Assembly (NCBI RefSeq): GCF_901472495.1
Contig: NZ_LR590469.1
Span: forward strand, 1,860,001 to 1,924,000
Length of the DNA stretch: 64,000 bases
Reading direction: 5' to 3'
From: Yersinia enterocolitica subsp. enterocolitica
GTDB lineage: Bacteria; Pseudomonadota; Gammaproteobacteria; Enterobacterales; Enterobacteriaceae
This document shows positions 1 through 8,317 of this stretch, in pieces (the stretch's first letter is position 1; every line of letters starts with the position of its first letter). The notes under the pieces were generated by a model. It was not told the origin of the DNA. It was given only the letters and a program-made list of their open reading frames with translations, and searched no databases. Both the position numbers and the translations under genes were made by a program.

Positions 1-528
1 TATCGCACGAAACGAAGTAAAATCATGCTCACCGAGCAAACATTGCGCAGCCTGTTCCATTTTTTCGGCATCCAGCGGCATATAACAATGGGTGACTCCT
101 TGCGCCAAAACCGCCGGCCGATAGCGATGGTTAAAAATAATATAACGATAGCGTCGAGCCGTGGCACTGAAACGGGCATGAAAACCATCATCAACTGTTT
201 TGACCCAACGAACCGCAATATCAGGCGGTAAATGGCTGTTGACGCCCATCGTCCAGGCGGCATCTTTGCGCTCGGCCGTGGTGATAAAATGGACTACCTG
301 CCCCGTCGCATGCACCCCGGCATCTGTCCGTCCGGCACATAATACGCCGATAGGCTCATTGGCAACTTTTGACAGTGCGGCCTCCAGACAAGCCTGTACG
401 CTGGCAACCTCTTGCTGGCGCTGCCAACCGAAATAACGGCTGCCGTTGTATTCAATACCCAGCGCAATTTTAATCCCCGCAGCCTCAGCCACGGTATTTT
501 CTGGCTGAGTCAACTCAAGTTCGGACAT
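1..528 (-). CDS. truA: tRNA pseudouridine synthase A, 5' part (gene runs off the left edge)
   Basis: Reading leftwards from the ATG at 528, the protein begins MSELELTQPENTVAEAAG and continues into the family core. The catalytic-aspartate motif GRTDAGVHATGQVVHF is visible, followed by ARRYRYIIFNHRYRP. TruA isomerises U38-U40 in the anticodon arm of many tRNAs. About 176 residues are present; the C-terminal part lies outside the window. The start codon overlaps the usg stop by one base (TGATG), so translation is probably coupled. The usg-truA order is the same as in E. coli. The start is about ten residues further upstream than in E. coli, and a shorter start is possible. Confidence 0.95.
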   Translation of the reverse strand, partial: MSELELTQPENTVAEAAGIKIALGIEYNGSRYFGWQRQQEVASVQACLEAALSKVANEPIGVLCAGRTDAGVHATGQVVHFITTAERKDAAWTMGVNSHLPPDIAVRWVKTVDDGFHARFSATARRYRYIIFNHRYRPAVLAQGVTHCYMPLDAEKMEQAAQCLLGEHDFTSFRAI

Positions 529-1538
529 CAGTATAGTTGCTCCTGCAACAGGCGCTCCGCCGTTTCAATTGCCATCAACGCACCGCCGAAACGAATGTTG
601 TCAGTCACCGACCAGAACTGCAACACTTCGGGGATACCATAGTCATTGCGGATACAACCAATACTCAAAACATCACTGCCAGAGGCATCAGTGACTTGTG
701 TTGGGTAATCATCTTCTTCCGATAACTGGATATCGTCGCAACTTTCCAGCTCACTGCGGGCTTCTTCCGCGGCGATTGGGCGTAGCGCTTCCAGATGAAC
801 AACTTGTGCCTGACCATAGAATACTGGCGACTGGATACAGCTCACGGAGATAGGTAACCCTTCGTCTTGTAAGACTTTACGTACCTGATCCACTAAACGG
901 CGTTCTTCACGTACGCTACCTTCTTCATCAGCCAGCAGCGGTAAAACGTTAAATGCCAATTGCTTAGCGAAAACACCTGGCTCCGCAGGAATACCATTTA
1001 ACAGCTTAGCGCTTTGCCCGGCGAGATCATCCACTGCGACTTTACCGTGAGCGGAAGCAGAAATCAGCGCGATAACATGCAAACGGGACAAACCGGCCTG
1101 CTCGGTCAGCGGCTTAATTGCTGTCAATAACTGGCTGGTCAGGCTATCGGCAACTGCAATAATATTACGGTTGCGGTACTCCGCCAGCACTTGAGGATTC
1201 ACACTTGGCACCACCAGCGGGACATCTTGTTCCATGGCAAACAAGCCACTGCTGTCGATAACCAAACAACCGGCGTTGGCCGCTTCTTCAGCATATTGCT
1301 GTGAGGCTTCACGGCCAGCGACAAAGAAAGCCAGTTGCGCCTGTGACCAGTCAAATTCTGCGGCATTTTCAACCAGCACACTTTTACCGTTAAAGCGCAC
1401 AGTCGCACCAGCACTGCGCTCGCTGGCCAGAGGATACAATTCACCAACCGGGAACTGGCGCTCATTTAACAGCTCCAGCAAAGCTTCACCTACTGCGCCC
1501 GTTGCTCCTAACAGAGCTATATTCCAGCCGTCAGACAT
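528..1538 (-). CDS. usg: USG-1 protein, aspartate-semialdehyde dehydrogenase homologue
   Basis: The protein starts MSDGWNIALLGATGAVGEAL, a Rossmann dinucleotide-binding start typical of aspartate-semialdehyde dehydrogenases. It aligns along its length with E. coli Usg (about 337 residues). Where true Asd enzymes have the catalytic Cys (NPNCTT-like), this protein has VADSLTSQLL, so the canonical nucleophile is absent and Asd activity is unlikely. Its real function is unknown. I chose the ATG at 1538 because GGAGA lies about 8 bases upstream; a GTG five codons earlier would place that Shine-Dalgarno sequence inside the gene. It lies between pdxB and truA as in E. coli, but is separated from pdxB by a 400-bp gap containing a repeat element. 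Confidence 0.93.
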   Translation of the reverse strand: MSDGWNIALLGATGAVGEALLELLNERQFPVGELYPLASERSAGATVRFNGKSVLVENAAEFDWSQAQLAFFVAGREASQQYAEEAANAGCLVIDSSGLFAMEQDVPLVVPSVNPQVLAEYRNRNIIAVADSLTSQLLTAIKPLTEQAGLSRLHVIALISASAHGKVAVDDLAGQSAKLLNGIPAEPGVFAKQLAFNVLPLLADEEGSVREERRLVDQVRKVLQDEGLPISVSCIQSPVFYGQAQVVHLEALRPIAAEEARSELESCDDIQLSEEDDYPTQVTDASGSDVLSIGCIRNDYGIPEVLQFWSVTDNIRFGGALMAIETAERLLQEQLY

Positions 1539-1592
1539 GTTGGTTTTCTCCACTAACGTTCATTAAATTACAAGGATTTATACAAAGACAAA

Positions 1593-1908
1593 GGCGGTAA
1601 AATACTGCCTGAGGTTAATGACAAAGTGCCCGTAGCGGTGAAAACAGGCAGATCGTAAAGACGCCGTAAACCCTTCCCTGGGGGCTCGAGCCGCGCCATC
1701 CGTGGCGCGGACGCTTTACTCTTCTACCTGTCTTCACCTTACAATATCGAGTCGTCGAGGTTTGCCACACCGAGACTGGCGGGGCGACTGCACCAATGGG
1801 CGCTCCGACGGCTCACGCCGTTACGACCCATTCGGCACATTTCCCCGCTTATCAACTTTATCAACTTTATCAACTTTGTCAGCAGTCTGAGGCAGTAAAA
1901 TACCGCCT
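1593..1908. repeat. Imperfect hairpin duplicated on both sides of a YPAL insertion
   Basis: The 1539-1940 gap has no gene. The near-identical words at 1593-1610 (ggcggtaaaatactgcct) and 1891-1908 (ggcagtaaaataccgcct) are direct copies, each able to fold as a short hairpin around AAA. Between them are a YPAL-like element (1612-1770), unassigned sequence, and three copies of the 9-mer atcaacttt at 1851-1877. The arrangement looks like a terminator-like target downstream of pdxB that was duplicated when mobile DNA inserted. Confidence 0.5.
1612..1770 (-). repeat. YPAL-like miniature palindromic element, copy A
   Basis: This roughly 160-bp block is the reverse complement of the copies at about 40890-41030 and 41752-41918. 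Shared landmarks are GTGAAAACAGGCAGATCG, the GACGCCGTAAACCC segment, a GC-rich inverted repeat around gagccgcgcc/ggcgcgg, and CTTCACCTT followed by TCGAGGTTTG. The long self-complementarity and its place beside a terminator-like hairpin fit the YPAL class of Yersinia miniature insertions. The class name is from memory; the three-copy relationship is seen directly. Confidence 0.75.
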
Positions 1909-1940
1909 GATATTCCATCATGATTAATCTATAGAGCGGC

Positions 1941-3068
1941 TTAGAGTAATTGAGTGCTAAACCCTAACTTTTGCAACAACTCAGCGCTGGCAGCATCATC
2001 GCACTGCACACACAGTGATGACCATTCGCGCCGCTCTTGATAGTGCTTGCGCAGGCGGTCAAATTCGCCCGACTGATCAGCCACACGCCGTAACGGCGCA
2101 TCATCGCGGCGCACATCATACACCAAGTGCATCAATCGTTTTAATTTGCCTTCGTCTAACTCACCATTTAGTCGTAACTGGCTGAATTCGGGCTGTGGCA
2201 ATAAGCTGGCAAGCTCGACGGATTGTGGCTGGCCCAAATATTGACTGAATGCTTCAAACACTTGAGTTGTACCGCGCGCTTTACCCTCCAATGTGTATCC
2301 GGCGATATGGGGTGTCCCGATATCAACACGGGCCAATAGCGGCAGAGATAACTCTGGCTCTGGCTCCCACACATCCAGCACCACACTGAGCTTTTTGCCC
2401 TTTTCCAGCGCACGGAGCAATGCGCTGTTATCAACCACCGCACCGCGGCAGGCATTAATCAGAATGCGGCCATCGGGTAAAGCAGCCAGCAGCTCATCAT
2501 CTGCCATGTACAAGCTTTGGTAGGGGCCGTTTTTATTCAGCGGTGTATGGAAGGTGAGAACATCAGCCTCGCGTACCAGCTTTTCCAGTGGCCAGAATCT
2601 TTCGTTATCACCGCGATCCGCGCGTGGTGGGTCACACAGAAGAGTCCGCACCCCGAGAGCTTGCAGGCGAGCATTCAGCCGTGAACCCACATTACCCACA
2701 CCAATGATACCAACTGTTTTATCACGCAGTTGGAAGCCATCGCGTTCGGCCATCATCATCAGCGCAGAAAAAACATATTCCACCACGGCAATAGCATTAC
2801 AGCCGGGGGCGGCGGAGAAACCGATGCCCTGCTGTTGCAGCCAGTTATCATCGACATGATCAGTGCCCGCAGTCGCTGTGCCGACAAAACGAATTGACGT
2901 GCCTTGCAACAGCGCCTCATTCACTTTGGTAACCGAGCGCACCATCAACGCATCTGCACCAGCCAGCGCATCAAGGGGGATTGGCCGCCCCGGCACTGCC
3001 TGCACATCACCTAACCGCTGAAATAGCGCATCGGCGTATGGCATATTCTCATCAACAAGAATTTTCAC
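1941..3068 (-). CDS. pdxB: Erythronate-4-phosphate dehydrogenase
   Basis: This 375-residue cytosolic enzyme of the D-2-hydroxyacid dehydrogenase family oxidises 4-phospho-D-erythronate in the first committed part of the DXP-dependent pyridoxal phosphate pathway. Visible features are the start MKILVDENMPYADALF, the NAD-binding GxGxxG motif in GIIGVGNVGSRL (about residue 120), the catalytic Arg region NACRGAVVD (about residue 235), the His region GTPHIAGYT, and a PdxB-specific C-terminal dimerisation domain. Length matches E. coli PdxB (378). In E. coli it neighbours flk; here flk lies 8.7 kb away. Confidence 0.96.
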   Translation of the reverse strand: MKILVDENMPYADALFQRLGDVQAVPGRPIPLDALAGADALMVRSVTKVNEALLQGTSIRFVGTATAGTDHVDDNWLQQQGIGFSAAPGCNAIAVVEYVFSALMMMAERDGFQLRDKTVGIIGVGNVGSRLNARLQALGVRTLLCDPPRADRGDNERFWPLEKLVREADVLTFHTPLNKNGPYQSLYMADDELLAALPDGRILINACRGAVVDNSALLRALEKGKKLSVVLDVWEPEPELSLPLLARVDIGTPHIAGYTLEGKARGTTQVFEAFSQYLGQPQSVELASLLPQPEFSQLRLNGELDEGKLKRLMHLVYDVRRDDAPLRRVADQSGEFDRLRKHYQERREWSSLCVQCDDAASAELLQKLGFSTQLL

Positions 3069-3118
3069 TTTGTTCTCCGGCAGCTTACTGCCCTACAGAT
3101 GAAAAACAGGGCGCTTAG

Positions 3119-3236
3119 TATATCCCCAAAATGGTTGGAGTTGCAGGTAGGCGACAAGCGAATAAACCCCGATGAGCTGACTCAAGTCAGTGATTCGAGT
3201 GCGTAAGCGTATAGCCAACACCCCTGCGGCTTCAAG
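3119..3236. repeat. ERIC element (about 118 bp)
   Basis: It contains the conserved ERIC parts: an attcgagttgcagg-like left end (ggttggagttgcaggtaggcg), the central inverted repeat gatgagctgactcaagtcagtgattcgag, and a right end related to gccaacacacctgc...cttcaag. Its right end supplies the stop codon of the AraC-type gene at 3232. Confidence 0.8.
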
Positions 3237-4020
3237 GAGGAAGGGGATTGGTGCGACGAAAACGCTCCGGTGTCGTCCCCGAAATTTGCTGGAACATGGT
3301 AATAAAAGCTGACGCTGAACTATAGCCCACATCAAGTGCCACACTTTGCACCGTTCTCCCCTGTTCGAGTAGCGAAATTGCATGTAAAAAACGCAAACGT
3401 TGCCGCCATTCACTAAAAGCCATGCCTAACTCTTGCTGGCAACGGCGTGATAACGTTCGTTCAGTGGTATAGACCCGTTTGGCCCAAACTGCCAGCGAGG
3501 TATTGTCTGATGGACAGCGTTCCAGCGCCGCCAAAATGGGCGACAGCAACTTATCTTGTGAGGTCGGCAAATAGGTACACTGCACCGGTGAGACTCTGAG
3601 CTGATCAATCAGCACCAGACTTAAGCGCAAATCTTGTTCACTTTCCGGCATTAATAAACCACGAGCGAAGCAATCCTCCACGATGGTATTAAAAATCGGG
3701 CTGACATTAATCAGACAAGCTGACGTGGGTAACTCTTTGCAGTGTTCTAACGCGATATCAATAGCGCGAAAATGCATTGATTTACGGTTATAACTGGAAT
3801 GCTCGACTCCGGCGGGGATCCAGACACTGAATTCAGGCGGAGCCAGAAAGCGCTGCCCACCAATGCTCATGGCCAGTACACCCGATTTAACACAGATCAA
3901 TTGCCCATAGGAATGGGTATGGGGCAGAAATTCAGTATTAGCATTGTATATCTCGCAGCGGAAAGAGAGATTCTGCGGCGCGGTGTCGGCAACCATCGGA
4001 AGATTAGGTTTTATCATCAT
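3232..4020 (-). CDS. AraC-family transcriptional regulator with N-terminal cupin domain
   Basis: The protein has 262 residues. The N-terminal half is a cupin-type sensor: PHTHSYGQLICVKSGVLAMSIGG, then PPEFSVWIPAGVEHSS. The C-terminal half carries two AraC helix-turn-helix units, ending in the family signature SVALDVGYSSASAFITMFQQISGTTPERFRR. It is divergent from the EamA permease at 4172, so it probably controls that exporter, as NimR does for its neighbour in E. coli; orthology to NimR is not established. Its last codons and TGA stop lie at the edge of an ERIC element, so the C-terminus may have been reshaped by that insertion. Confidence 0.88.
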   Translation of the reverse strand: MMIKPNLPMVADTAPQNLSFRCEIYNANTEFLPHTHSYGQLICVKSGVLAMSIGGQRFLAPPEFSVWIPAGVEHSSYNRKSMHFRAIDIALEHCKELPTSACLINVSPIFNTIVEDCFARGLLMPESEQDLRLSLVLIDQLRVSPVQCTYLPTSQDKLLSPILAALERCPSDNTSLAVWAKRVYTTERTLSRRCQQELGMAFSEWRQRLRFLHAISLLEQGRTVQSVALDVGYSSASAFITMFQQISGTTPERFRRTNPLPP

Positions 4021-4021
4021 T

Positions 4022-4084
4022 TATACCCTAAATAATTCGAGTTGCAGGGAACCTGCCGCACATGCAACTGCAATATGACGGGTA
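4022..4084. repeat. Internally deleted mini-ERIC
   Basis: Only the two ERIC ends are present: taccctaaataattcgagtt on the left and catgcaactgcaatatgacg plus ggta on the right, with the central part missing. It sits in the divergent promoter region between the AraC regulator and the EamA permease. Confidence 0.65.
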
Positions 4085-4171
4085 AATTGTCTTAATCACA
4101 GCAACGATTGTCTGATTATCAGTATATAGGATAAATCAGACAGCGTTACACTGCACCGCATTAGTATCTCA

Positions 4172-5071
4172 ATGAGAATTATGTTTATGAATGTGTTATT
4201 CCCCTTATTCGCGGTGATTATCTGGTCAATCAATGCCGTGGTCAGCAAGGTCTCCGCCACCGCTATTGATCCGGCTGCCATCTCTTTCTATCGCTGGGTA
4301 CTGGCATTACTGACCCTAACGCCATTTTTGCTGATGGGCGTTATCCGCAACTGGCAGGCAATCCGCGTTTATTGGTGGAAACTGATGATTCTGGGGTTAT
4401 TGGGGATGGTGTTGTACCAAAGCCTGGCTTATTACGCCGCCCACAGTGTCAGCGCCCTGTTTATGGGAATACTCAGTTCGTTAATTCCATTATTAACCGT
4501 GCTTATTAGCATTGTGGTGCTGCGTGTGGCACCTACCGTCGGGATTGCGCTGGGCAGTGTATTGTCATTAGGGGGTTTGGTGTGGTTGGTCAGCGCGGGT
4601 AACCCGGCGCAATTGCTGCAACATGGCATCGGCAAAGGTGAATTAATGATGTTCGGTGCCTCGGCATCCTATGCTCTCTACGGGGTATTAACCAAGCGCT
4701 GGGCGATTCAATTACCTAACTGGCAATCCCTATATATACAAATTGTCTTTGGTGTGGTGCTGTTATTACCGAACTTCCTGTTAGCCGCGGATGTTCAATT
4801 AACGGCACAGAATATTCCGCTGGTATTATTTGCCGGCATTCCTGCTTCTATTATTGCGCCTTATTTATGGATTCACGGCGTCATGCGACTGGGAGCAAAC
4901 ACCGCGTCGATATTTATGAACCTGACGCCAGTGTTTACCGCCATTATTGCCGTAACTTTCCTGCATGAACAGTTGCACAGCTACCATCTGATTGGCGGCG
5001 GAATTACGCTCGCGGGGGTGATATTGGCTCAACGTCTGCGCACACCATTACGTCGAAAAACCGCGCAATAA
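4172..5071 (+). CDS. EamA (DMT) family permease
   Basis: The protein has 299 residues and about ten predicted membrane segments in two EamA repeats (roughly residues 1-140 and 155-295). It starts MRIMFMNVLFPLFAVIIWSINAVVSK and shows the repeat signature FYRWVLALLTLTPFLLMG. Members export metabolites or take up small solutes; the substrate cannot be told from sequence. Start choice is uncertain, because in-frame ATGs also occur at codons 4 and 6 and no strong Shine-Dalgarno sequence is seen. The divergent AraC gene at 4020 is the likely regulator. Confidence 0.88.
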   Translation: MRIMFMNVLFPLFAVIIWSINAVVSKVSATAIDPAAISFYRWVLALLTLTPFLLMGVIRNWQAIRVYWWKLMILGLLGMVLYQSLAYYAAHSVSALFMGILSSLIPLLTVLISIVVLRVAPTVGIALGSVLSLGGLVWLVSAGNPAQLLQHGIGKGELMMFGASASYALYGVLTKRWAIQLPNWQSLYIQIVFGVVLLLPNFLLAADVQLTAQNIPLVLFAGIPASIIAPYLWIHGVMRLGANTASIFMNLTPVFTAIIAVTFLHEQLHSYHLIGGGITLAGVILAQRLRTPLRRKTAQ

Positions 5072-5076
5072 AGGCT

Positions 5077-5124
5077 CTCAGGGTGAGATAGCACTATTAC
5101 TCGGTGTTGCTATCTCACCCTGAG
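5077..5124. terminator. Strong bidirectional hairpin between convergent permease genes
   Basis: A perfect 17-bp stem is formed by ctcagggtgagatagca (5077-5093) and its complement at 5108-5124, followed by tattatctttt on the plus strand. It begins five bases after the stop at 5071 and overlaps the last codons of the opposing gene, so it would terminate the plus-strand gene. Confidence 0.8.
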
Positions 5125-6121
5125 TATTATCTTTTCTATGCAGCATTAATACGCCCAATAAAACCAATGCACTGCCCAGTAATTGCGAAGCCGATAAGAT
5201 TTCATCCAATAGAAAATAAGCAATTACAGCGGTGAATACCAATTCCAGGGTGAGTATTAAACTGGCGATTGCCAGCGGAAGCGTTTTCAAACTCAGATTA
5301 AACAAACCAAAGCCCAGTAATGTCGGGCCAGCGGCCAGAATCAGCAATAGCCACCAGCCAGACCATTGAACACCTTCTGTCCCGATGGATAAAAAGAACA
5401 GATTTCCCACCATCTGCTGTAACCCCTGTATCGGGAACCACAACAACAGTTGATTAAATATCAACTGATACACAGCGGAGAGTCCAAACACATATAAAAT
5501 GGTATTCCACACGGGATAACGGCGATCCGTGGCAATTCGCCCGGCCAGAGTATAAAAGCTGTAACCAATTCCCGACGCCAGTCCAATGAATAAACCCACA
5601 AAATTAAAATCTGCCGCCGTGATATTCACCCCATCACTGACCAGAAAACAGCCCACCATGCTAATAACGATAACGAAAAACTCACGCCAGCCCATATATT
5701 CGTTATAAAAAACCCAGCCCAGAAAAACGGTAAACCCCACCGAGCAATACACCAAAATGGTGGATATCGATGCGCCGTTTAACGCCACAGATTCTGTCCA
5801 TAAGCCATTAAATACCGCCAGCAGTAGACCATAAGCCAAATAGAATTTGACCTGATCGCGGCGTAATTTGGCCCACTCAGGCTTGATCACTAATAAAATA
5901 GGTAACAGAACGGCTGCGACCAACCCTGCCCGCCAGAAAGCTAAGACTGAAGTCGGCAAATGATAATGCGCAGTGAGAATGCGGATAATAATCCCGGTAA
6001 AACCCAATAACATGGCACTGATAAGAGCCAGCACATACCCTTGCCGTTTACCGGTCAAGAAACCGCTTCCCACCAGCGGAGGACGAATTATAGATGGGGG
6101 TAATCCTGCCGGCATTGCCAT
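5078..6121 (-). CDS. DMT/EamA family transporter
   Basis: The protein has 347 residues, about ten membrane segments and two EamA repeats, with long hydrophobic stretches such as GYVLALISAMLLGFTGIIIR and a second repeat near GLFIGLASGIGYSFYTLAGR. It is not closely similar to the permease at 4172. It is divergent from the MocR-type regulator at 6279, which probably controls it. The C-terminal residues (near IATPSNSAISP) are encoded by the terminator hairpin of the convergent gene, so the tail may be an add-on. The substrate is unknown; MocR-linked permeases often move amines, amino acids or vitamin B6 compounds. Confidence 0.87.
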   Translation of the reverse strand: MAMPAGLPPSIIRPPLVGSGFLTGKRQGYVLALISAMLLGFTGIIIRILTAHYHLPTSVLAFWRAGLVAAVLLPILLVIKPEWAKLRRDQVKFYLAYGLLLAVFNGLWTESVALNGASISTILVYCSVGFTVFLGWVFYNEYMGWREFFVIVISMVGCFLVSDGVNITAADFNFVGLFIGLASGIGYSFYTLAGRIATDRRYPVWNTILYVFGLSAVYQLIFNQLLLWFPIQGLQQMVGNLFFLSIGTEGVQWSGWWLLLILAAGPTLLGFGLFNLSLKTLPLAIASLILTLELVFTAVIAYFLLDEILSASQLLGSALVLLGVLMLHRKDNTQGEIATPSNSAISP

Positions 6122-6278
6122 AACAGCCTCATTAGATTGACGACATTGCTTAATTTAAGGCAATTTTACTCCGCCCTTTTTTTGCCACCAGAGCCACTTC
6201 CCTCCTGATTGATGCAGGCCACTTTTTCTTGCTTGAAGCCTTGTTAGCATTGGGTATAGTAAAAGTATCATTTCTAGC

Positions 6279-7760
6279 TTGAGCCACTTTTGGCATTATC
6301 ACATGCATATTCCTTTAGATCGCCAACAAGACATTCCGCTGTATCTGCAAATTGAAGAAGCACTGCGGCGGGCTATTCTCAGTGGCGTATTTGCTGATGG
6401 GGATAAATTGCCGTCAACACGTACTTTGGCAACAGAATTGTCCGTCAGCCGCCTAACGGTAGATAACGCCTACGCCGAGTTGGCAGCTAAAGGTTTTTTG
6501 CAACAACGACGCGGCAGCGGTGCCTATGTTCGCCATCTCCCGCCACCACCAAGTCAGCCACAACCGCTGTTACCAGGGGAATTCCCACTCGACCGTTTTA
6601 CCACCGTGACTTCACGGCTGGACGGTTATGCTGATATTCCCCTCCCCCCAGACACCATCAATTTCGCCGCGGGCATTGGCAGCCCAAAGATTTTTCCACT
6701 GGATGAATTCCGTCAGATTTTACAATCGATATTGCGACGCCATGCTGAGGAGGCATTCAGTTACGGCGATTACTGCGGTTATTACCCGCTGCGCGATACC
6801 CTGAGCCGCATTCTTTCTGCACAGGGAATCGCGACACGCCCAGAGCAATTGCTAATAACCAATGGTTCGCAACACGCCATCAGTTTGGTGAGCCAATCAT
6901 TATTGGCCCCAGGTGATACCGTGTTGGTAGAAGAACCTACTTATGCCGAAGCAATTGCCCTGTTTCGCCTACATAAAGTGAATGTTGTTGCGCTTCCCAG
7001 TGATCAGCAGGGCATGCAATTAGATACGCTGCCTGCGCTATTGGTTAAGCATCAACCCAAACTTATTTATTGCATCCCTAATTTTAATAACCCAACGGGC
7101 CGCTGTCTGAGTGAAAGCCGTCGCCATCAGCTATTACACATCGCACGAGCTGCCGGAGTGCCGATTCTTGAAGATGATTACGTCGGGGATTTGCGCTATA
7201 GCGGCCAAAAACTGCCTTCATTGCGCTCACTGGCGGCACCGGGCGAGGTTATTTATGTCAGCACCTTTTCCAAAATGTTGTTGCCCAGCATGCGTATTGG
7301 TTATTTGGTTGCCGACCAACCCCACTACACGCAGTTGGCGCGTTTAAAACATGTTGATAGTTTTACCAGCTCGAACCTGATTCAGCGGGCGCTGGATGCC
7401 TTCGTTACCGTCGGGCGATATGACAAACAGCTGCGACGGGCCTGCCGTTTATATCGCCAGCATCGTGATGTGATGGTCGAGGCTCTCACCCAGACATTAC
7501 CGCCGGATTGTCAGTTTGAAATACCTGATGGTGGGTTATTTATCTGGCTGCAACTACCACAGAATGCACCGATTTCGCGTTTGATGCCGCGGGCGTGGCA
7601 AGCGGGCGTGACTTTCGCCAAAGGCGGTGGTTTTCACACCCAGGAAGCTTACGGGGAGTTTACCCTGCGCTTGAATTTTGCCGCCAACTCCCCAGAATTG
7701 ATAACTCAAGGAATAAACCGACTAAGTACCGCTATCAGGGAGTGCGGGGCAGAAAACTAG
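6279..7760 (+). CDS. MocR-type regulator: GntR helix-turn-helix fused to aminotransferase fold
   Basis: The protein has 493 residues. The N-terminal winged helix (about residues 15-85) shows IPLYLQIEEALRRAILSGVF, then LPSTRTLATELSVSRLTVDNAY. A linker rich in Pro leads to a fold-type I aminotransferase domain (about 120-490) with TNGSQHAISLVSQ, EEPTYAEAI, PNFNNPTG and the PLP-lysine region YVSTFSKMLLPSMRIGY. Such proteins sense PLP and an amine or amino acid and activate neighbouring genes. An alternative start is the ATG at 6303 (MHIPLDRQQ). It is divergent from the transporter at 6121. Confidence 0.92.
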   Translation: MSHFWHYHMHIPLDRQQDIPLYLQIEEALRRAILSGVFADGDKLPSTRTLATELSVSRLTVDNAYAELAAKGFLQQRRGSGAYVRHLPPPPSQPQPLLPGEFPLDRFTTVTSRLDGYADIPLPPDTINFAAGIGSPKIFPLDEFRQILQSILRRHAEEAFSYGDYCGYYPLRDTLSRILSAQGIATRPEQLLITNGSQHAISLVSQSLLAPGDTVLVEEPTYAEAIALFRLHKVNVVALPSDQQGMQLDTLPALLVKHQPKLIYCIPNFNNPTGRCLSESRRHQLLHIARAAGVPILEDDYVGDLRYSGQKLPSLRSLAAPGEVIYVSTFSKMLLPSMRIGYLVADQPHYTQLARLKHVDSFTSSNLIQRALDAFVTVGRYDKQLRRACRLYRQHRDVMVEALTQTLPPDCQFEIPDGGLFIWLQLPQNAPISRLMPRAWQAGVTFAKGGGFHTQEAYGEFTLRLNFAANSPELITQGINRLSTAIRECGAEN

Positions 7761-7783
7761 CCCAGCCTAATGGCACTGGGCTA
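7758..7783. terminator. Hairpin between the convergent MocR and scsD genes
   Basis: An 8-bp inverted repeat, tagcccag (7758-7765) with ctgggcta (7776-7783), overlaps the MocR stop codon. No long T-run follows, so termination strength is uncertain. Confidence 0.5.
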
Positions 7784-7816
7784 TCTATGAGAAAATATTA
7801 TGAGGAAAATATTACG

Positions 7817-8317
7817 TTAGAAGGACGCCAACCACAGGCGCAGTTTCATCCCCCAATAGCTGGTCCAGCCGCTGGTGTGTTGTACCATTTTGCCTTGATA
7901 GAGAATAACCACGGTCGGTGTGACATTAATTTGCCACTGGGCTGATAACTCGCCTTGCGGGTCATTTATCACCGGCAACTGGTAACCTTTTTTACGGAGC
8001 CAAGTCTCAACTTGTGCTGAGTCTCCTGACCTCAGTGCTACAGTCAGAGCATTTTCACCCTCTTGCACCAACTGATTGACACTGGGAGTGGTGAATTTGC
8101 ACACACCACACCATGTCGCCCAGAAATAGATAAGCAGCGGTTTTTCCTGACTCATTTCTGATAACGAAACCGCCTTTCCTGCCAGCGTTTGCCGTGGTGT
8201 ATCTGGCCAATTTGCGGGCGCTTGCGGGCGACGCAACCAATCCATTGCTACTGAAACCACCACCACTAGCAGCAATAGAACCATCAGTTCTTTGCCCCAG
8301 CGCTTTAAGCGATTCAT
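7817..8317 (-). CDS. scsD: ScsD, membrane-anchored thioredoxin-like protein
   Basis: The protein has 166 residues. An N-terminal signal anchor (VLLLLVVVVSVAMDWL, about 13-28) precedes a periplasmic thioredoxin domain with the WATWCGVCKFTTPS active site (about residues 68-80) and the cis-Pro region INVTPTVVIL. It is the last gene of scsABCD and overlaps the scsC stop by 4 bases. In Salmonella the Scs proteins form a periplasmic thiol-redox relay giving copper tolerance and protection of cysteines. E. coli K-12 lacks this operon. The assignment rests on order, motif and length. Confidence 0.88.
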   Translation of the reverse strand: MNRLKRWGKELMVLLLLVVVVSVAMDWLRRPQAPANWPDTPRQTLAGKAVSLSEMSQEKPLLIYFWATWCGVCKFTTPSVNQLVQEGENALTVALRSGDSAQVETWLRKKGYQLPVINDPQGELSAQWQINVTPTVVILYQGKMVQHTSGWTSYWGMKLRLWLASF

